DNA from: JACNKV01 sp964422145
GTDB lineage: Bacteria > Fidelibacterota > Marinisomatia > Marinisomatales > JACNKV01
NCBI GenBank assembly: GCA_964422145.1
Contig: CAYQZV010000006.1
Span: forward strand, 49,693 to 113,692
Length of the DNA stretch: 64,000 nt
Reading direction: 5' to 3'
The position numbers and the translations under genes are program-made. Every line of letters begins with the position of its first letter. Positions within the stretch are counted from its first letter, which is position 1. This document shows positions 51,629 through 59,759 of the stretch, piece after piece. The notes beneath the pieces are model-generated. The model had not been told where the DNA came from. It ran no database searches and was given only the letters and a program-made list of their open reading frames with translations.

Positions 51629-52777
51629 ATGGTAAATTTCATATCTCTCTGTAATCCCAATTTAAACGGCAATGAATGGAAATACGTTAAAGAATGTTTA
51701 GACACAAATTGGGTTTCTTCAGCTGGAACATACGTTGACCTTTTTGAAAAGAAAATTGCTGAATATACAGGAGCTAAATATGCAATAGCATGTGTTAATG
51801 GTACATCTGCACTTCAAGTTTCACTACGCCTCGCTGGTGTCAAGCAGGGCGATGAAGTCATTGCTCCAACACTTACTTTTATAGCACCTATTAACGCAAT
51901 TGCTTATAATGGCGCTGATCCAGTTTTCATGGATGCAGATGAATTTTATAATTTAGATTCTAAAAAAACCATTCAGTTCATTGAGAATAAAACCGAGTAT
52001 CGTGGTGGTTTTACATATAACAAATCATCAGGTAAAAGAATTTCTGCAATTGTTCCCGTACATATCTGGGGTAATGCTTGTTGGCTAGATGACTTGATAG
52101 AGGTATGTAAAGTACGTAATATTGCAATTGTAGAAGATGCGAGTGAAAGTCTTGGCACAATGTACAATATGGGAAAATTAAGAGGAAAGCATACTGGTAC
52201 TATTGGTAAACTGGGATGTCTTTCCTTTAATGGGAACAAAATTATTACCACAGGAGGTGGAGGTATGATCCTTACAGATGATGAAGAGCTTGCCCAAAAA
52301 GCCAAGTACCTCACGACACAGGCAAAAGATAATGAGATTACTTACATTCATAATGAAATTGGTTATAATTTCCGTCTTACAAATATCCAAGCTGCTTTAG
52401 GTGTAGCTCAACTAGAACAGCTCAGCAATTTTATTAGAAGGAAAAAAGAAATATATACCATTTATACAAGTATTTTTAAAGACTCTGAGTTTAAAATTGC
52501 TGGTACCCCCCAATATGCTAATAATAATAATTGGCTAAGTCTTCTTCAGATTACTAATGGAATTGCAACTAATAATCATATAAAAAAATTATCTAATGCT
52601 CATATTCAAGCTCGACCAATATGGCATTTAAACCATCTTCAAAAAATATATATTGGATGTCAGAATTATAAAATAACCAAAGCACCATTACTTCTAAATA
52701 ATTCATTATGTTTACCGTCTTCTGTTAGTCTAAAAAATGAAGATATTAGAAAGGTTTGTTCAATATTAAATGGATAA
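51629..52777 (+). CDS. LegC-type sugar-nucleotide aminotransferase (DegT/DnrJ/EryC1)
   Basis: Start at ATG 51629, four bases after the epimerase stop; about 382 residues. PLP fold type I: FISLCNPNLNGNEWKYVKEC, LDTNWVSSAGTYVDLFEKK near 25, NGTSALQVSLRLAGVKQGDE near 57, PTLTFIAPINAIAY near 81, VEDASESLGT near 165 and LSFNGNKIITTGGGGM near 194 with the PLP Lys in GNKI. The opening pattern matches LegC transaminases of legionaminic acid synthesis. The C-terminal third is short and repeats Asn runs (YANNNNW). Confidence 0.85.
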   Translation: MVNFISLCNPNLNGNEWKYVKECLDTNWVSSAGTYVDLFEKKIAEYTGAKYAIACVNGTSALQVSLRLAGVKQGDEVIAPTLTFIAPINAIAYNGADPVFMDADEFYNLDSKKTIQFIENKTEYRGGFTYNKSSGKRISAIVPVHIWGNACWLDDLIEVCKVRNIAIVEDASESLGTMYNMGKLRGKHTGTIGKLGCLSFNGNKIITTGGGGMILTDDEELAQKAKYLTTQAKDNEITYIHNEIGYNFRLTNIQAALGVAQLEQLSNFIRRKKEIYTIYTSIFKDSEFKIAGTPQYANNNNWLSLLQITNGIATNNHIKKLSNAHIQARPIWHLNHLQKIYIGCQNYKITKAPLLLNNSLCLPSSVSLKNEDIRKVCSILNG

Positions 52778-53381
52778 AATATTACTTATCGGTGGTGGTG
52801 GTCATGCAAATGCATGTGCTGATGTAATTGAAGAGCAAAATGTTTTTACTATTGCAGGTGTTGTTGAAAAAACAAATAGTCACAAGACTCAACTTATTGG
52901 ATACCCCATTGTTGGCTATGATGATGATCTTGAAGAACTTGTAAATAGTTACCAGTATGCAATTGTTACCGTTGGACAAATTAAATCCTCAATGGTTAGA
53001 AAAAATCTATTCAACAAACTTCAAGAAGTTAAATTTATAGTACCAACAGTCATTTCACCTCGCGCCTATGTTTCTAAAAATGCAGTTATCGGAAGTGGAA
53101 CTATTATAATGCATGATTCTTTAGTCAACAGTCATTCTAAAGTGGGTCTCAATTGCATTGTAAATAACAAATCTTTGATAGAGCACGATACTGTGGTTGG
53201 GGATCACTGTCATGTTTCAACAGGGGCGATTATAAATGGATGTGTTAAAATTGGTGACAATACATTTATCGGCAGTAGAGCCGTCGTACATGATAATATA
53301 ACAATTGGCTCGAATTGCATCATTTCAGCCGGATCAGTTGTAAGAAAATCTGTAAAAGACAACCAGCGAATTATAAATTGA
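52770..53381 (+). CDS. NeuD-family sugar O-acyltransferase
   Basis: 203 residues, overlapping the aminotransferase stop by 8 bases. N-terminal Rossmann-like part (ILLIGGGGHANACADVIEEQ) then a left-handed beta helix: VIGSGTIIMHDSLVNSHSKV, HVSTGAIINGCVKIGDNTFI and VVHDNITIGSNCIISAGSVV. This is the sialic/nonulosonic acid acetyltransferase family (NeuD, PglD). It likely N- or O-acetylates the 4-amino sugar made by the preceding enzyme. Confidence 0.88.
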   Translation: MDKILLIGGGGHANACADVIEEQNVFTIAGVVEKTNSHKTQLIGYPIVGYDDDLEELVNSYQYAIVTVGQIKSSMVRKNLFNKLQEVKFIVPTVISPRAYVSKNAVIGSGTIIMHDSLVNSHSKVGLNCIVNNKSLIEHDTVVGDHCHVSTGAIINGCVKIGDNTFIGSRAVVHDNITIGSNCIISAGSVVRKSVKDNQRIIN

Positions 53382-54391
53382 ATTCAAGATCTAATACATT
53401 AATTATTGCTGAAGCTGGCGTGAATCACAATGGTGATATCCAAAAAGCTTATGAACTGATAGATGTTGCAGTCGATGCAGGTGTTGACATTATCAAGTTT
53501 CAGACCTTTTCAGCGGATAAGCTTGTAACAAGATCAGCAAAAAAGGCTGAATATCAAGAAAAAAATGCTACGGAATTTAAATCACAATATGATATGCTTA
53601 AAGCTCTGGAATTATCTAAAGATAGCTTCCTGCAACTCAAAGAAAGGTGTAAATCCAAAAGGCTAGAATTTTTAACTACTGGGTTTGATATTTCTGATCT
53701 TGAATTTATTTCAACCATGGGACAATCTCGTTATAAAATACCCTCTGGAGAAATTACTAGCTTGCCTTATTTAAGGTACGTTGGGAAGAAAAAATATCCA
53801 ATTATTCTATCTACTGGTATGTCAACAATGGATGAGATTGGGGATGCAATTGAAATACTACAAAGTTCAGGAACAGAATTAAAAAAAATCACGGTATTGC
53901 ATTGTAACTCTGAATATCCAACTCCTATGGAAGATGTCAACCTTAAAGCAATGATAACGATAAAAAAGAAATTTGGCGTAGAGGTTGGTTATTCAGATCA
54001 TACTCTTGGTATTGAGATTCCAATAGCAGCTGTAGCATTAGGAGCAACTGTGATTGAAAAACATTTTACACTGGACAGAAAATTACCCGGACCCGATCAT
54101 CGAGCTAGTCTAGAGCCTAATGAATTAAATGCTATGGTAAAAGCAATTAGGAATATTGAAGTAGCACTAGGAGATGGAGTTAAACATCCGAGTCTAAGTG
54201 AAAAAAAGAATATCAATATTGCACGGAAATCTATTGTAGCTGCAAAACCAATAAAAAAGGGTGATGTTTTTTCATCTGAAAATCTAACAATCAAGAGACC
54301 TGGCAATGGTATTTCACCAATGGATTGGGATAATATTGTTGGTAGAATTGCGAAAAATAACTATTTGATTGATGAATTGATTGAAGAGTAA
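53378..54391 (+). CDS. N-acetylneuraminate/legionaminate synthase (NeuB family)
   Basis: Start at TTG 53378, overlapping the NeuD stop (TTGA); longer starts would lie inside neuD. About 337 residues. TIM barrel: LIIAEAGVNHNGDIQKAYEL near 8, IIKFQTFSADKLVT near 36, YKIPSGEITSLPYLRYVG near 121, ILSTGMSTMDE near 146, VGYSDHTLGIEIPIAAVALG near 201 and EKHFTLDRKLPGPDH near 226. A C-terminal antifreeze-like SAF domain follows (AAKPIKKGDVFSSENLTIKR). It condenses phosphoenolpyruvate with a 6-carbon sugar to the nonulosonic acid. Confidence 0.93.
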   Translation: MNSRSNTLIIAEAGVNHNGDIQKAYELIDVAVDAGVDIIKFQTFSADKLVTRSAKKAEYQEKNATEFKSQYDMLKALELSKDSFLQLKERCKSKRLEFLTTGFDISDLEFISTMGQSRYKIPSGEITSLPYLRYVGKKKYPIILSTGMSTMDEIGDAIEILQSSGTELKKITVLHCNSEYPTPMEDVNLKAMITIKKKFGVEVGYSDHTLGIEIPIAAVALGATVIEKHFTLDRKLPGPDHRASLEPNELNAMVKAIRNIEVALGDGVKHPSLSEKKNINIARKSIVAAKPIKKGDVFSSENLTIKRPGNGISPMDWDNIVGRIAKNNYLIDELIEE

Positions 54392-54394
54392 TGT

Positions 54395-55273
54395 ATGTTA
54401 TTAAATGAATTATACAAGAACATGCTCCAAATCAGATTATTTGAAGAAAAAGTTCTTCAGTTGTTCTCTGAAGGAAAAATATTTGGTACAACGCATGCTT
54501 ATATTGGACAAGAAGCAAATGCGGTAGGTGTCATTTCGAATTTAAAAAAAAGTGATATAGTTGTTAGCAATCATCGTTGTCATGGACATTATCTGATGCA
54601 TAAACAAAACCCATATGGACTGTTGTGTGAGATGATGGGCAAGGAAAGTGGATTATGTGCAGGGCGTGGTGGGAGTCAGCATATTTACGATGATGGGTTT
54701 TTTTCAAATGGTATTCAAGGCGGCATTCTGCCATTGGCAGCAGGTCTAGCTTTTTCAAACAAATATTTTCATACTAATAATATAGTAGCGGTATTTATAG
54801 GGGATGGAACACTTGGAGAAGGGGTTTTGTACGAGACACTTAATATTATTTCTAAGTGGAAGCTGCCAATATTAGTTATAGTAGAAAATAATCGCTATGC
54901 CCAAAGCACAAAAATAGAAGATGTGATGGCTGGTGATATTAAAACTAGATTCAAAGCTTTTGGTATCCAAGGCGAAGAAATATCAACTTTTGATGTAAGA
55001 GAAATCAATAGCGTTAGTAAGAATCTGATTGATACCGTTAGGGAATATAATAAACCCCTGTTTCTAGTTTTAAATACATACCGTTTTTCTTCACATAGTA
55101 CAAGTAATGATGGTAGAGATTTAAACGAAGTTGAACTGTGGAAAAAACATGATCCATTAATTATTGCTGAACAACATATTACATTAATCGTAAAAAACAA
55201 TATTAGCAAACAAATCAAAATATATATTGAGAATGAAATAAGTAGAGCGATAAATGCTCCTTTAAAAAAATGA
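54395..55273 (+). CDS. Thiamine-diphosphate dehydrogenase E1 alpha subunit
   Basis: 292 residues, slightly short for E1 alpha. The family block MLQIRLFEEKVLQLFSEGKI opens it, HAYIGQEANAVGVI near 34, LCAGRGGSQHIYD near 88, the ThDP motif FIGDGTLGEGVLYETLN near 135 closing with ENNRYAQST near 163, and YRFSSHSTSND near 231. It decarboxylates a 2-oxo acid with E1 beta, which overlaps it by 4 bases. Its position inside a nonulosonate cluster is unusual. Confidence 0.9.
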   Translation: MLLNELYKNMLQIRLFEEKVLQLFSEGKIFGTTHAYIGQEANAVGVISNLKKSDIVVSNHRCHGHYLMHKQNPYGLLCEMMGKESGLCAGRGGSQHIYDDGFFSNGIQGGILPLAAGLAFSNKYFHTNNIVAVFIGDGTLGEGVLYETLNIISKWKLPILVIVENNRYAQSTKIEDVMAGDIKTRFKAFGIQGEEISTFDVREINSVSKNLIDTVREYNKPLFLVLNTYRFSSHSTSNDGRDLNEVELWKKHDPLIIAEQHITLIVKNNISKQIKIYIENEISRAINAPLKK

Positions 55274-56274
55274 AGTTTGTAGAATCAATAAACAAAGCAT
55301 TATTTGATTTGTTAGCCAATAATAATGATGTGATTTTATATGGCGAAGATATTATTGACCCATATGGTGGGGCATTTAAAACTACAAAAGGCCTATCGGT
55401 TAACTTCCCAAGACAAGTAATCTCCACACCAATTAGTGAAGCAGCAATGATTGGGATGGCAGGCGGAATGGCTATTGGTGGTTTACGACCAATTGTGGAA
55501 ATTATGTTTGGTGATTTTATCATGTTAGCGGCTGACCAACTATTAAATCATTTGTTAAAATATGAATGGATGTATAACGATAAAGTAGAAGTGCCAGTGA
55601 CTATAAGAACAAGCATGGGAGGGCACCGAGGATATGGGCCAACACACAGTCAAAGTCTTGAGCCTATTTTAGCTAGTATGCCGGGGATTAAAATAGTGTC
55701 TCCAACATGCTACCATAATCCTGGAGAGTTACTTAAACATACAGTTTTAATTGAACCTGGTATCAAAGTGTTTTGTGAATATAAAATGAATTACCCGAGG
55801 ATACTTATAAATAAAAAAAGGTGCCAAGAAGGTCTATCTCTAGACTACTCAGAAGGGCCATATCCAATTGCTTATCTTTCGAATTCAGAATTTGATGACC
55901 ATACAATATTAATTATTTCACATGGCGGAAACGCTATTTTGGTTGAAAATTTACTTATACATCTATTAATAGAATATGAACTTTCAGTTCAGGCGAATTT
56001 CCCTTCTCTAATAAAACCTTGTAATTATGATGATTTATTTAAAGGTGTTGAAAAGTCTAAATTAATTATTGTGATTGAAGAATCACCCAAGAATTATGGC
56101 TGGGGAAGTGAAATTGTTTCTCATCTAACAGAAGCTGGAATTGGAAAGGAAAAAAAGATAGTTCGAGTCGGTGCGGAAGAATTGCCAATTCCATCTTCTG
56201 CGTTACTTGAGAAAAATGTATTACCGAGTATTGAAAATATTCTTCGCGTATTAGAAATTGCTGGGCTTTTATAG
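55270..56274 (+). CDS. Thiamine-diphosphate dehydrogenase E1 beta subunit
   Basis: 334 residues. ILYGEDIIDPYGGAFKTTKG near 22, STPISEAAMIGMAGGMAIGG near 56, RPIVEIMFGDFIMLAADQLL near 77, TSMGGHRGYGPTHSQSLEPI near 116, and a transketolase C-terminal domain (IEESPKNYGWGSEIV). This is the E1 beta pattern of branched-chain/pyruvate-type complexes. ATG overlaps the E1 alpha stop, so the two are translated together; the lipoyl protein starts 3 bases downstream. Confidence 0.9.
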   Translation: MKFVESINKALFDLLANNNDVILYGEDIIDPYGGAFKTTKGLSVNFPRQVISTPISEAAMIGMAGGMAIGGLRPIVEIMFGDFIMLAADQLLNHLLKYEWMYNDKVEVPVTIRTSMGGHRGYGPTHSQSLEPILASMPGIKIVSPTCYHNPGELLKHTVLIEPGIKVFCEYKMNYPRILINKKRCQEGLSLDYSEGPYPIAYLSNSEFDDHTILIISHGGNAILVENLLIHLLIEYELSVQANFPSLIKPCNYDDLFKGVEKSKLIIVIEESPKNYGWGSEIVSHLTEAGIGKEKKIVRVGAEELPIPSSALLEKNVLPSIENILRVLEIAGLL

Positions 56275-56277
56275 ACA

Positions 56278-57192
56278 ATGTTAGAAATAAACAAATATTT
56301 TTTACCAGTTGAAGACGTTAATGATGAAAAGGCGATAATTTTAGAATTATACTTTGAATCCGGGGATACTGTTAAAAAAAAGGAATTAATTTATTCATTT
56401 GAGACAACAAAAGCAGTTATCGACGTTGAAACAGAATATGATGGATATATTAATTATTTTGTATCGGAGGGTGATGAGATTAATGTAGGCTCGCTTGTTT
56501 GTGAAATATCGAATGAAAAAATAAAATTCACCAATACACAAAAAAACCAAATGAAAAAAAATGAATTATATATAAAACCTACTAAAAAAGCAATTTCATT
56601 TGCTAAAAGGCATGGGCTTTTAATCGAAGATCTCGGATTAAAAGGAATTGTTAAAGAAAAAGATTTGAAGTCTTTTATTAAAGATAAAGATGAAGCATCG
56701 AAAATTGGACAATGCCTATTATTAGATAAACAAAATAAATTTATTAATTATCTACTTGAAGATTTATCCTTTAGATATTTGGCATCAGAGGAAAAAATAG
56801 ATAAATATAGGAAAAATGGCTACAAAATTGGTAATAATGTAATACTTGCTGAGGGATCAGTTTTAATAGGCAATAAAATAGATATAAAAGAGAATGTGAT
56901 AGTTGGGGAAGGGACCTACATTGAAGCTCCTAATATTCATATTGGGAAAAACACAACAATTGGAAATAATTGTGAATTTGTTGGCAGTATTATTCAAATT
57001 GGTGAGTCAAATGAAATAGCCCAAAAAGTCAATATAGATATTTCTGGTGGGAGATTCCCTGATTCTAATTTAATCACTGGCCGGGGGTGTCTAATTGCTA
57101 GTGAAGTTTATTTAAATATTTGTCGGCAAGTATCAATTGGTAAATTTGGAAGCACAAATTGCGATGTTAACTTTCCGTTCAATAGAATATGA
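56278..57192 (+). CDS. Hybrid lipoyl + E3-binding + hexapeptide (left-handed beta-helix) protein, C-terminus lost
   Basis: 304 residues. Residues 1-80 form a lipoyl domain with the likely lipoylated Lys45 in FETTKAVIDV. Residues 99-135 are a peripheral-subunit-binding domain (KPTKKAISFAKRHGLLIEDL, GIVKEKDLKSF). Residues 180-290 are a hexapeptide acyltransferase helix (VLIGNKIDIKENVIVGEGTY, IHIGKNTTIGNNCEF) instead of the usual E2 catalytic domain. Residues after about 290 (GSTNCDVNFPFNRI) are an out-of-frame read of the following wzc gene, so the real end is missing. I infer transfer of an acyl group made by E1 to a sugar. Confidence 0.85.
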   Translation: MLEINKYFLPVEDVNDEKAIILELYFESGDTVKKKELIYSFETTKAVIDVETEYDGYINYFVSEGDEINVGSLVCEISNEKIKFTNTQKNQMKKNELYIKPTKKAISFAKRHGLLIEDLGLKGIVKEKDLKSFIKDKDEASKIGQCLLLDKQNKFINYLLEDLSFRYLASEEKIDKYRKNGYKIGNNVILAEGSVLIGNKIDIKENVIVGEGTYIEAPNIHIGKNTTIGNNCEFVGSIIQIGESNEIAQKVNIDISGGRFPDSNLITGRGCLIASEVYLNICRQVSIGKFGSTNCDVNFPFNRI

Positions 57193-58378
57193 AAACTTGG
57201 TTCACTTTTATGATAAGGAATTGAATGAGTTGCCAAAGAAACAACTTGAATATGCCCGACTAGAAAGAGATCGATCTGTACTTTCTGAAATATATGGGTT
57301 AATGCGCACAAAATTAGAGGAAACTCGTATATCTGTAGCATCTGAAGTGGGAACCATCAAAATCATCGACAGTGCTATTATTCCTACTAAACCTGTAAGT
57401 CCAAACCATAAAAACAATATACTTTTGGGTGTCATTTTGGGATTAGGATTGGGGTTAGGCTTAATATTTCTTAAGGAATATTGGGATGATACAGTCCGAT
57501 CAGTAGATTATATTGAAAAATTAGGATTAACTATACTCGGTGTGATTCCTGAGGTAGGTCAGGAATATATAAGGAAAAAGAAAGATGTAGTTCCTGAGAA
57601 ACATAGTGTTAATCCAAGAAAAGCCATGGATGATTCATTTAATAGTTTTATAAATTTAAATAGAACCAGTAAAATCCTACAGCGACGAATGATAACAAGA
57701 GAGGATCCTAAATCACCTGTTTCGGAAGCCTATCGAATGCTTAGAACAAATATACTGTACAGTAGTGCAGACGAAGCTGTAAAAACAATTCTCATTTCTA
57801 GTCCAGGTCCTGGAGAGGGAAAAAGTACCACTGTAACTAATTTAGCTATTACTTTTGCCAATCTTGGGAAAAAAACACTTATAGTGGATCTAGATCTTCG
57901 TAAACCTGTAGTTCACCGTATGTTCGCAATAAATAGAGATCCTGGAATATCTCATTATTTGTCAGGACATGAAAATAATATTGATTCACTTATTCATAAG
58001 ACCGAAATAGAGAATCTATATATGATTACTGCAGGGATATCTCCCCCCAATCCTTCTGAGCTTTTAGGCTCTGAAAGAATGATTAGTTTTGTAAAAAAAC
58101 TTAAAGAAAAATGGGATGTAATTCTTTTTGACTCACCACCCACTTCAGCGGTGACAGATGCGACTACAATATCACAACTTGTAGATAGTAAGGTATTAGT
58201 TGTAAAAGCCGGTTTTACACTTAAAGAGTCATTTTTACGTGCACTTTCTGCGCTTAATAAAGTAAAAACAACTCTTACAGGAGTAGTACTAAATAGTGTT
58301 TCTAAGACAAATACATATGATTCATACTATTATTATCAGCAGGATTATCATTATTATGGTTCAAGTGAAAACGATTAG
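57137..58378 (+). CDS. Wzc-like tyrosine autokinase, N-terminus truncated
   Basis: About 405-413 residues from TTG 57137 or ATG 57164, corresponding to the last half of the 784-residue Wzc at 41450. Missing are the first span and nearly all of the periplasmic Wzz part. Present: LPKKQLEYARLERDRSV, one span NNILLGVILGLGLGLGLIF near 95, Walker A SSPGPGEGKSTT near 222, LIVDLDLRKP near 250, ILFDSPP near 331 and the Tyr cluster DSYYYYQQDYHYYG. It is fused in opposite frame to the preceding hexapeptide gene at about 57150. It may still encode a soluble kinase-like product or be non-functional. Confidence 0.85.
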   Translation: MVNLEAQIAMLTFRSIEYENLVHFYDKELNELPKKQLEYARLERDRSVLSEIYGLMRTKLEETRISVASEVGTIKIIDSAIIPTKPVSPNHKNNILLGVILGLGLGLGLIFLKEYWDDTVRSVDYIEKLGLTILGVIPEVGQEYIRKKKDVVPEKHSVNPRKAMDDSFNSFINLNRTSKILQRRMITREDPKSPVSEAYRMLRTNILYSSADEAVKTILISSPGPGEGKSTTVTNLAITFANLGKKTLIVDLDLRKPVVHRMFAINRDPGISHYLSGHENNIDSLIHKTEIENLYMITAGISPPNPSELLGSERMISFVKKLKEKWDVILFDSPPTSAVTDATTISQLVDSKVLVVKAGFTLKESFLRALSALNKVKTTLTGVVLNSVSKTNTYDSYYYYQQDYHYYGSSEND

Positions 58379-58410
58379 CTATATGGTATAAATCCTAATG
58401 AGAATATATA

Positions 58411-58741
58411 ATGGGTCCTAAAATTACTGAATTAGAGACATTAAACGATGTTGTCAAAGTTTCTCAGACAAGGAAAGGATATTTTTCTGCGTGGGCTCAA
58501 TATTATGTTTTAGCTAAAGATGAAAAACAAAGAAGCCTTATCCAAGAAAATATCCAAGAAAAAAGATCCCTTCAGCAATTTATTATCCGATTTCACTCCA
58601 TCTGCAAAAGGTATTTAAATCGCTTGACTACTCTGTTGGGGATTTTCCTATTTCTGAAGATATTAGTCATAGAATTTTAGTCTTCCTATGCATCCCTACA
58701 TAGAAGAAGAAAATATAAATAAAATTACTGAGTTGATTTAG
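58411..58741 (+). pseudogene. DegT/DnrJ/EryC1 aminotransferase remnant (C-terminal end, frameshifted)
   Basis: Only about the last 110 codons remain and three frames are needed: GYFSAWAQYYVLAKDEKQR in the first, IPSAIYYPISLHLQKVF and SLDYSVGDFPISEDISHRIL in the second, and SLPMHPYIEEENINKITELI in the third. Together these form the typical end of a WbpE/WecE-type aminotransferase. One shift is in the A-run near 58561, the other near 58675. The N-terminal catalytic part is absent. Confidence 0.85.
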
Positions 58742-58779
58742 GGAAAATGGAAGTGATATAAATATTTAAAGCATCTATT

Positions 58780-59294
58780 ATGAATCCAGATTTGATTGTA
58801 GATAAAAAATGGTATGTGATTTATGTTAGATCAAAGCATGAGAGAAAAGTACATCAATTATTACTAGATAATTGTATTAAATCGTCTTTACCGATGATCA
58901 CTAAGTTGAGTCAATGGAGTGACAGAAAGAAAAAAATAGAAGTTCCATTGTTTCGAGGGTATATTTTTGTGTATATAAACTATAATCAAGATAGGTTGAA
59001 TGTACTGCAGACAAACGGTGTTGTTAAATTTGTTGGAATTAGAGGAGAACCGTCTGTTGTATCCGATAATCAGATGTATTGGATTGAAACAATTGTAGAC
59101 GAATTTAGCGATGTTAGGAATGAGAATTTAATTTCTACAGGCGAAAAAATTAAAGTTGTACAAGGTCCATTAACTGGACTTGAAGGCATTGTTACAAGAT
59201 CTTTAAATAAATTTCGGATAGTTTTTTTATTGATTCCATTATGCAGGGTGTTTCTGTAGAAATCAATCCAAAATATGTCGAAATTATTTATTGA
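58780..59294 (+). pseudogene. NusG-family antiterminator (UpxY/RfaH-like) with late frameshift
   Basis: NGN domain: WYVIYVRSKHERKVHQLLLD near 11, VPLFRGYIFVYI near 55 and GVVKFVGIRGEPSVVSD near 80, then a KOW motif region ISTGEKIKVVQGPLTGLEGI near 117. The open frame ends at 59259, but after RIVF the family's usual end, IDSIMQGVSVEINPKYVEII, is encoded one frame over up to 59294. A one-base loss in the T7 run at 59222 explains it. Such specialised NusG proteins favour transcription of capsule operons, normally from the first gene; here it lies in mid-locus. Confidence 0.83.
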
Positions 59295-59462
59295 AGGGTC
59301 TTAATTGGTCATGACCCTTATTGAATATTCTGAATAAGCTCGTATAGTTTCAAAGCTGGGCTTTATGGAAGGTGTTTGCTCTTGTAAGTTACAAAATGTG
59401 ACTGAAAGGGCGGAGCTACATATAATCAGACATAGAAAATCAGTTAATAGGAAGATATCTAT
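59295..59462. other. Non-coding gap with a recurring motif
   Basis: 170 bases without a clear gene. It contains GGCGGAGCTACAT at 59410, close to GGCGGAGCTATAT at 38852. Nothing else is recognised. Confidence 0.3.
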
Positions 59463-59529
59463 TTGAAAAACGGAAAGAAACTTTGTGTTATAGGAGCTGG
59501 ACGATGGAGAAGTAATCATATCAAAACTC
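59463..59529 (+). pseudogene. Gfo/Idh/MocA oxidoreductase N-terminal scrap
   Basis: From TTG 59463 the frame reads KKLCVIGAGRWRSNHIKT, the Rossmann start of a Gfo/Idh-type sugar dehydrogenase (usual form GAGRWGSNHIKTL). After about 21 codons homology ends and a CysC fragment begins. A deletion joined the two pieces; ATATCAAA occurs on both sides of the join. Confidence 0.7.
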
Positions 59530-59759
59530 CGCGGCTATATCAAAGTATTTGTGGACACACCCCTTGAAAAATGGAAGAGCGTGATGCTAAAGGTCTTTAC
59601 GCATTGGCCCGTAAAGGTGTCATCAAAAAGTTTACCGGTATATCCGATCCCTATGAAGCCCCTGAAAATGCGGAGATTGTGATTAACTCCAGCGGTGTTG
59701 AAACTGAAATTCTAGTGGATTATCTTGTTGATAAGATTAAAGAGTTAGAGTATGCATAA
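59530..59759 (+). pseudogene. Adenylylsulfate kinase (CysC) C-terminal remnant
   Basis: RGYIKVFVDTPLEK is read in one frame and, after a one-base loss near 59570, EERDAKGLYALARKGVIKKF, TGISDPYEAPENAEIVINSS and the C-terminal helix LVDYLVDKIKELEYA in the next. This is the second half of APS kinase, missing the P-loop half. The final codons overlap the pyruvyltransferase start by 8 bases. Confidence 0.8.

Noticed and set aside
57137..58378. Cytoplasmic CpsD-type kinase as an intact gene
   Set aside because: It keeps a membrane span and part of the coiled-coil end that match the middle of Wzc, and it begins within another gene, so truncation is the better reading.
59301..59519. Minus-strand frame of 72 codons
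   Set aside because: It runs against the Gfo/Idh scrap and shows no family resemblance.
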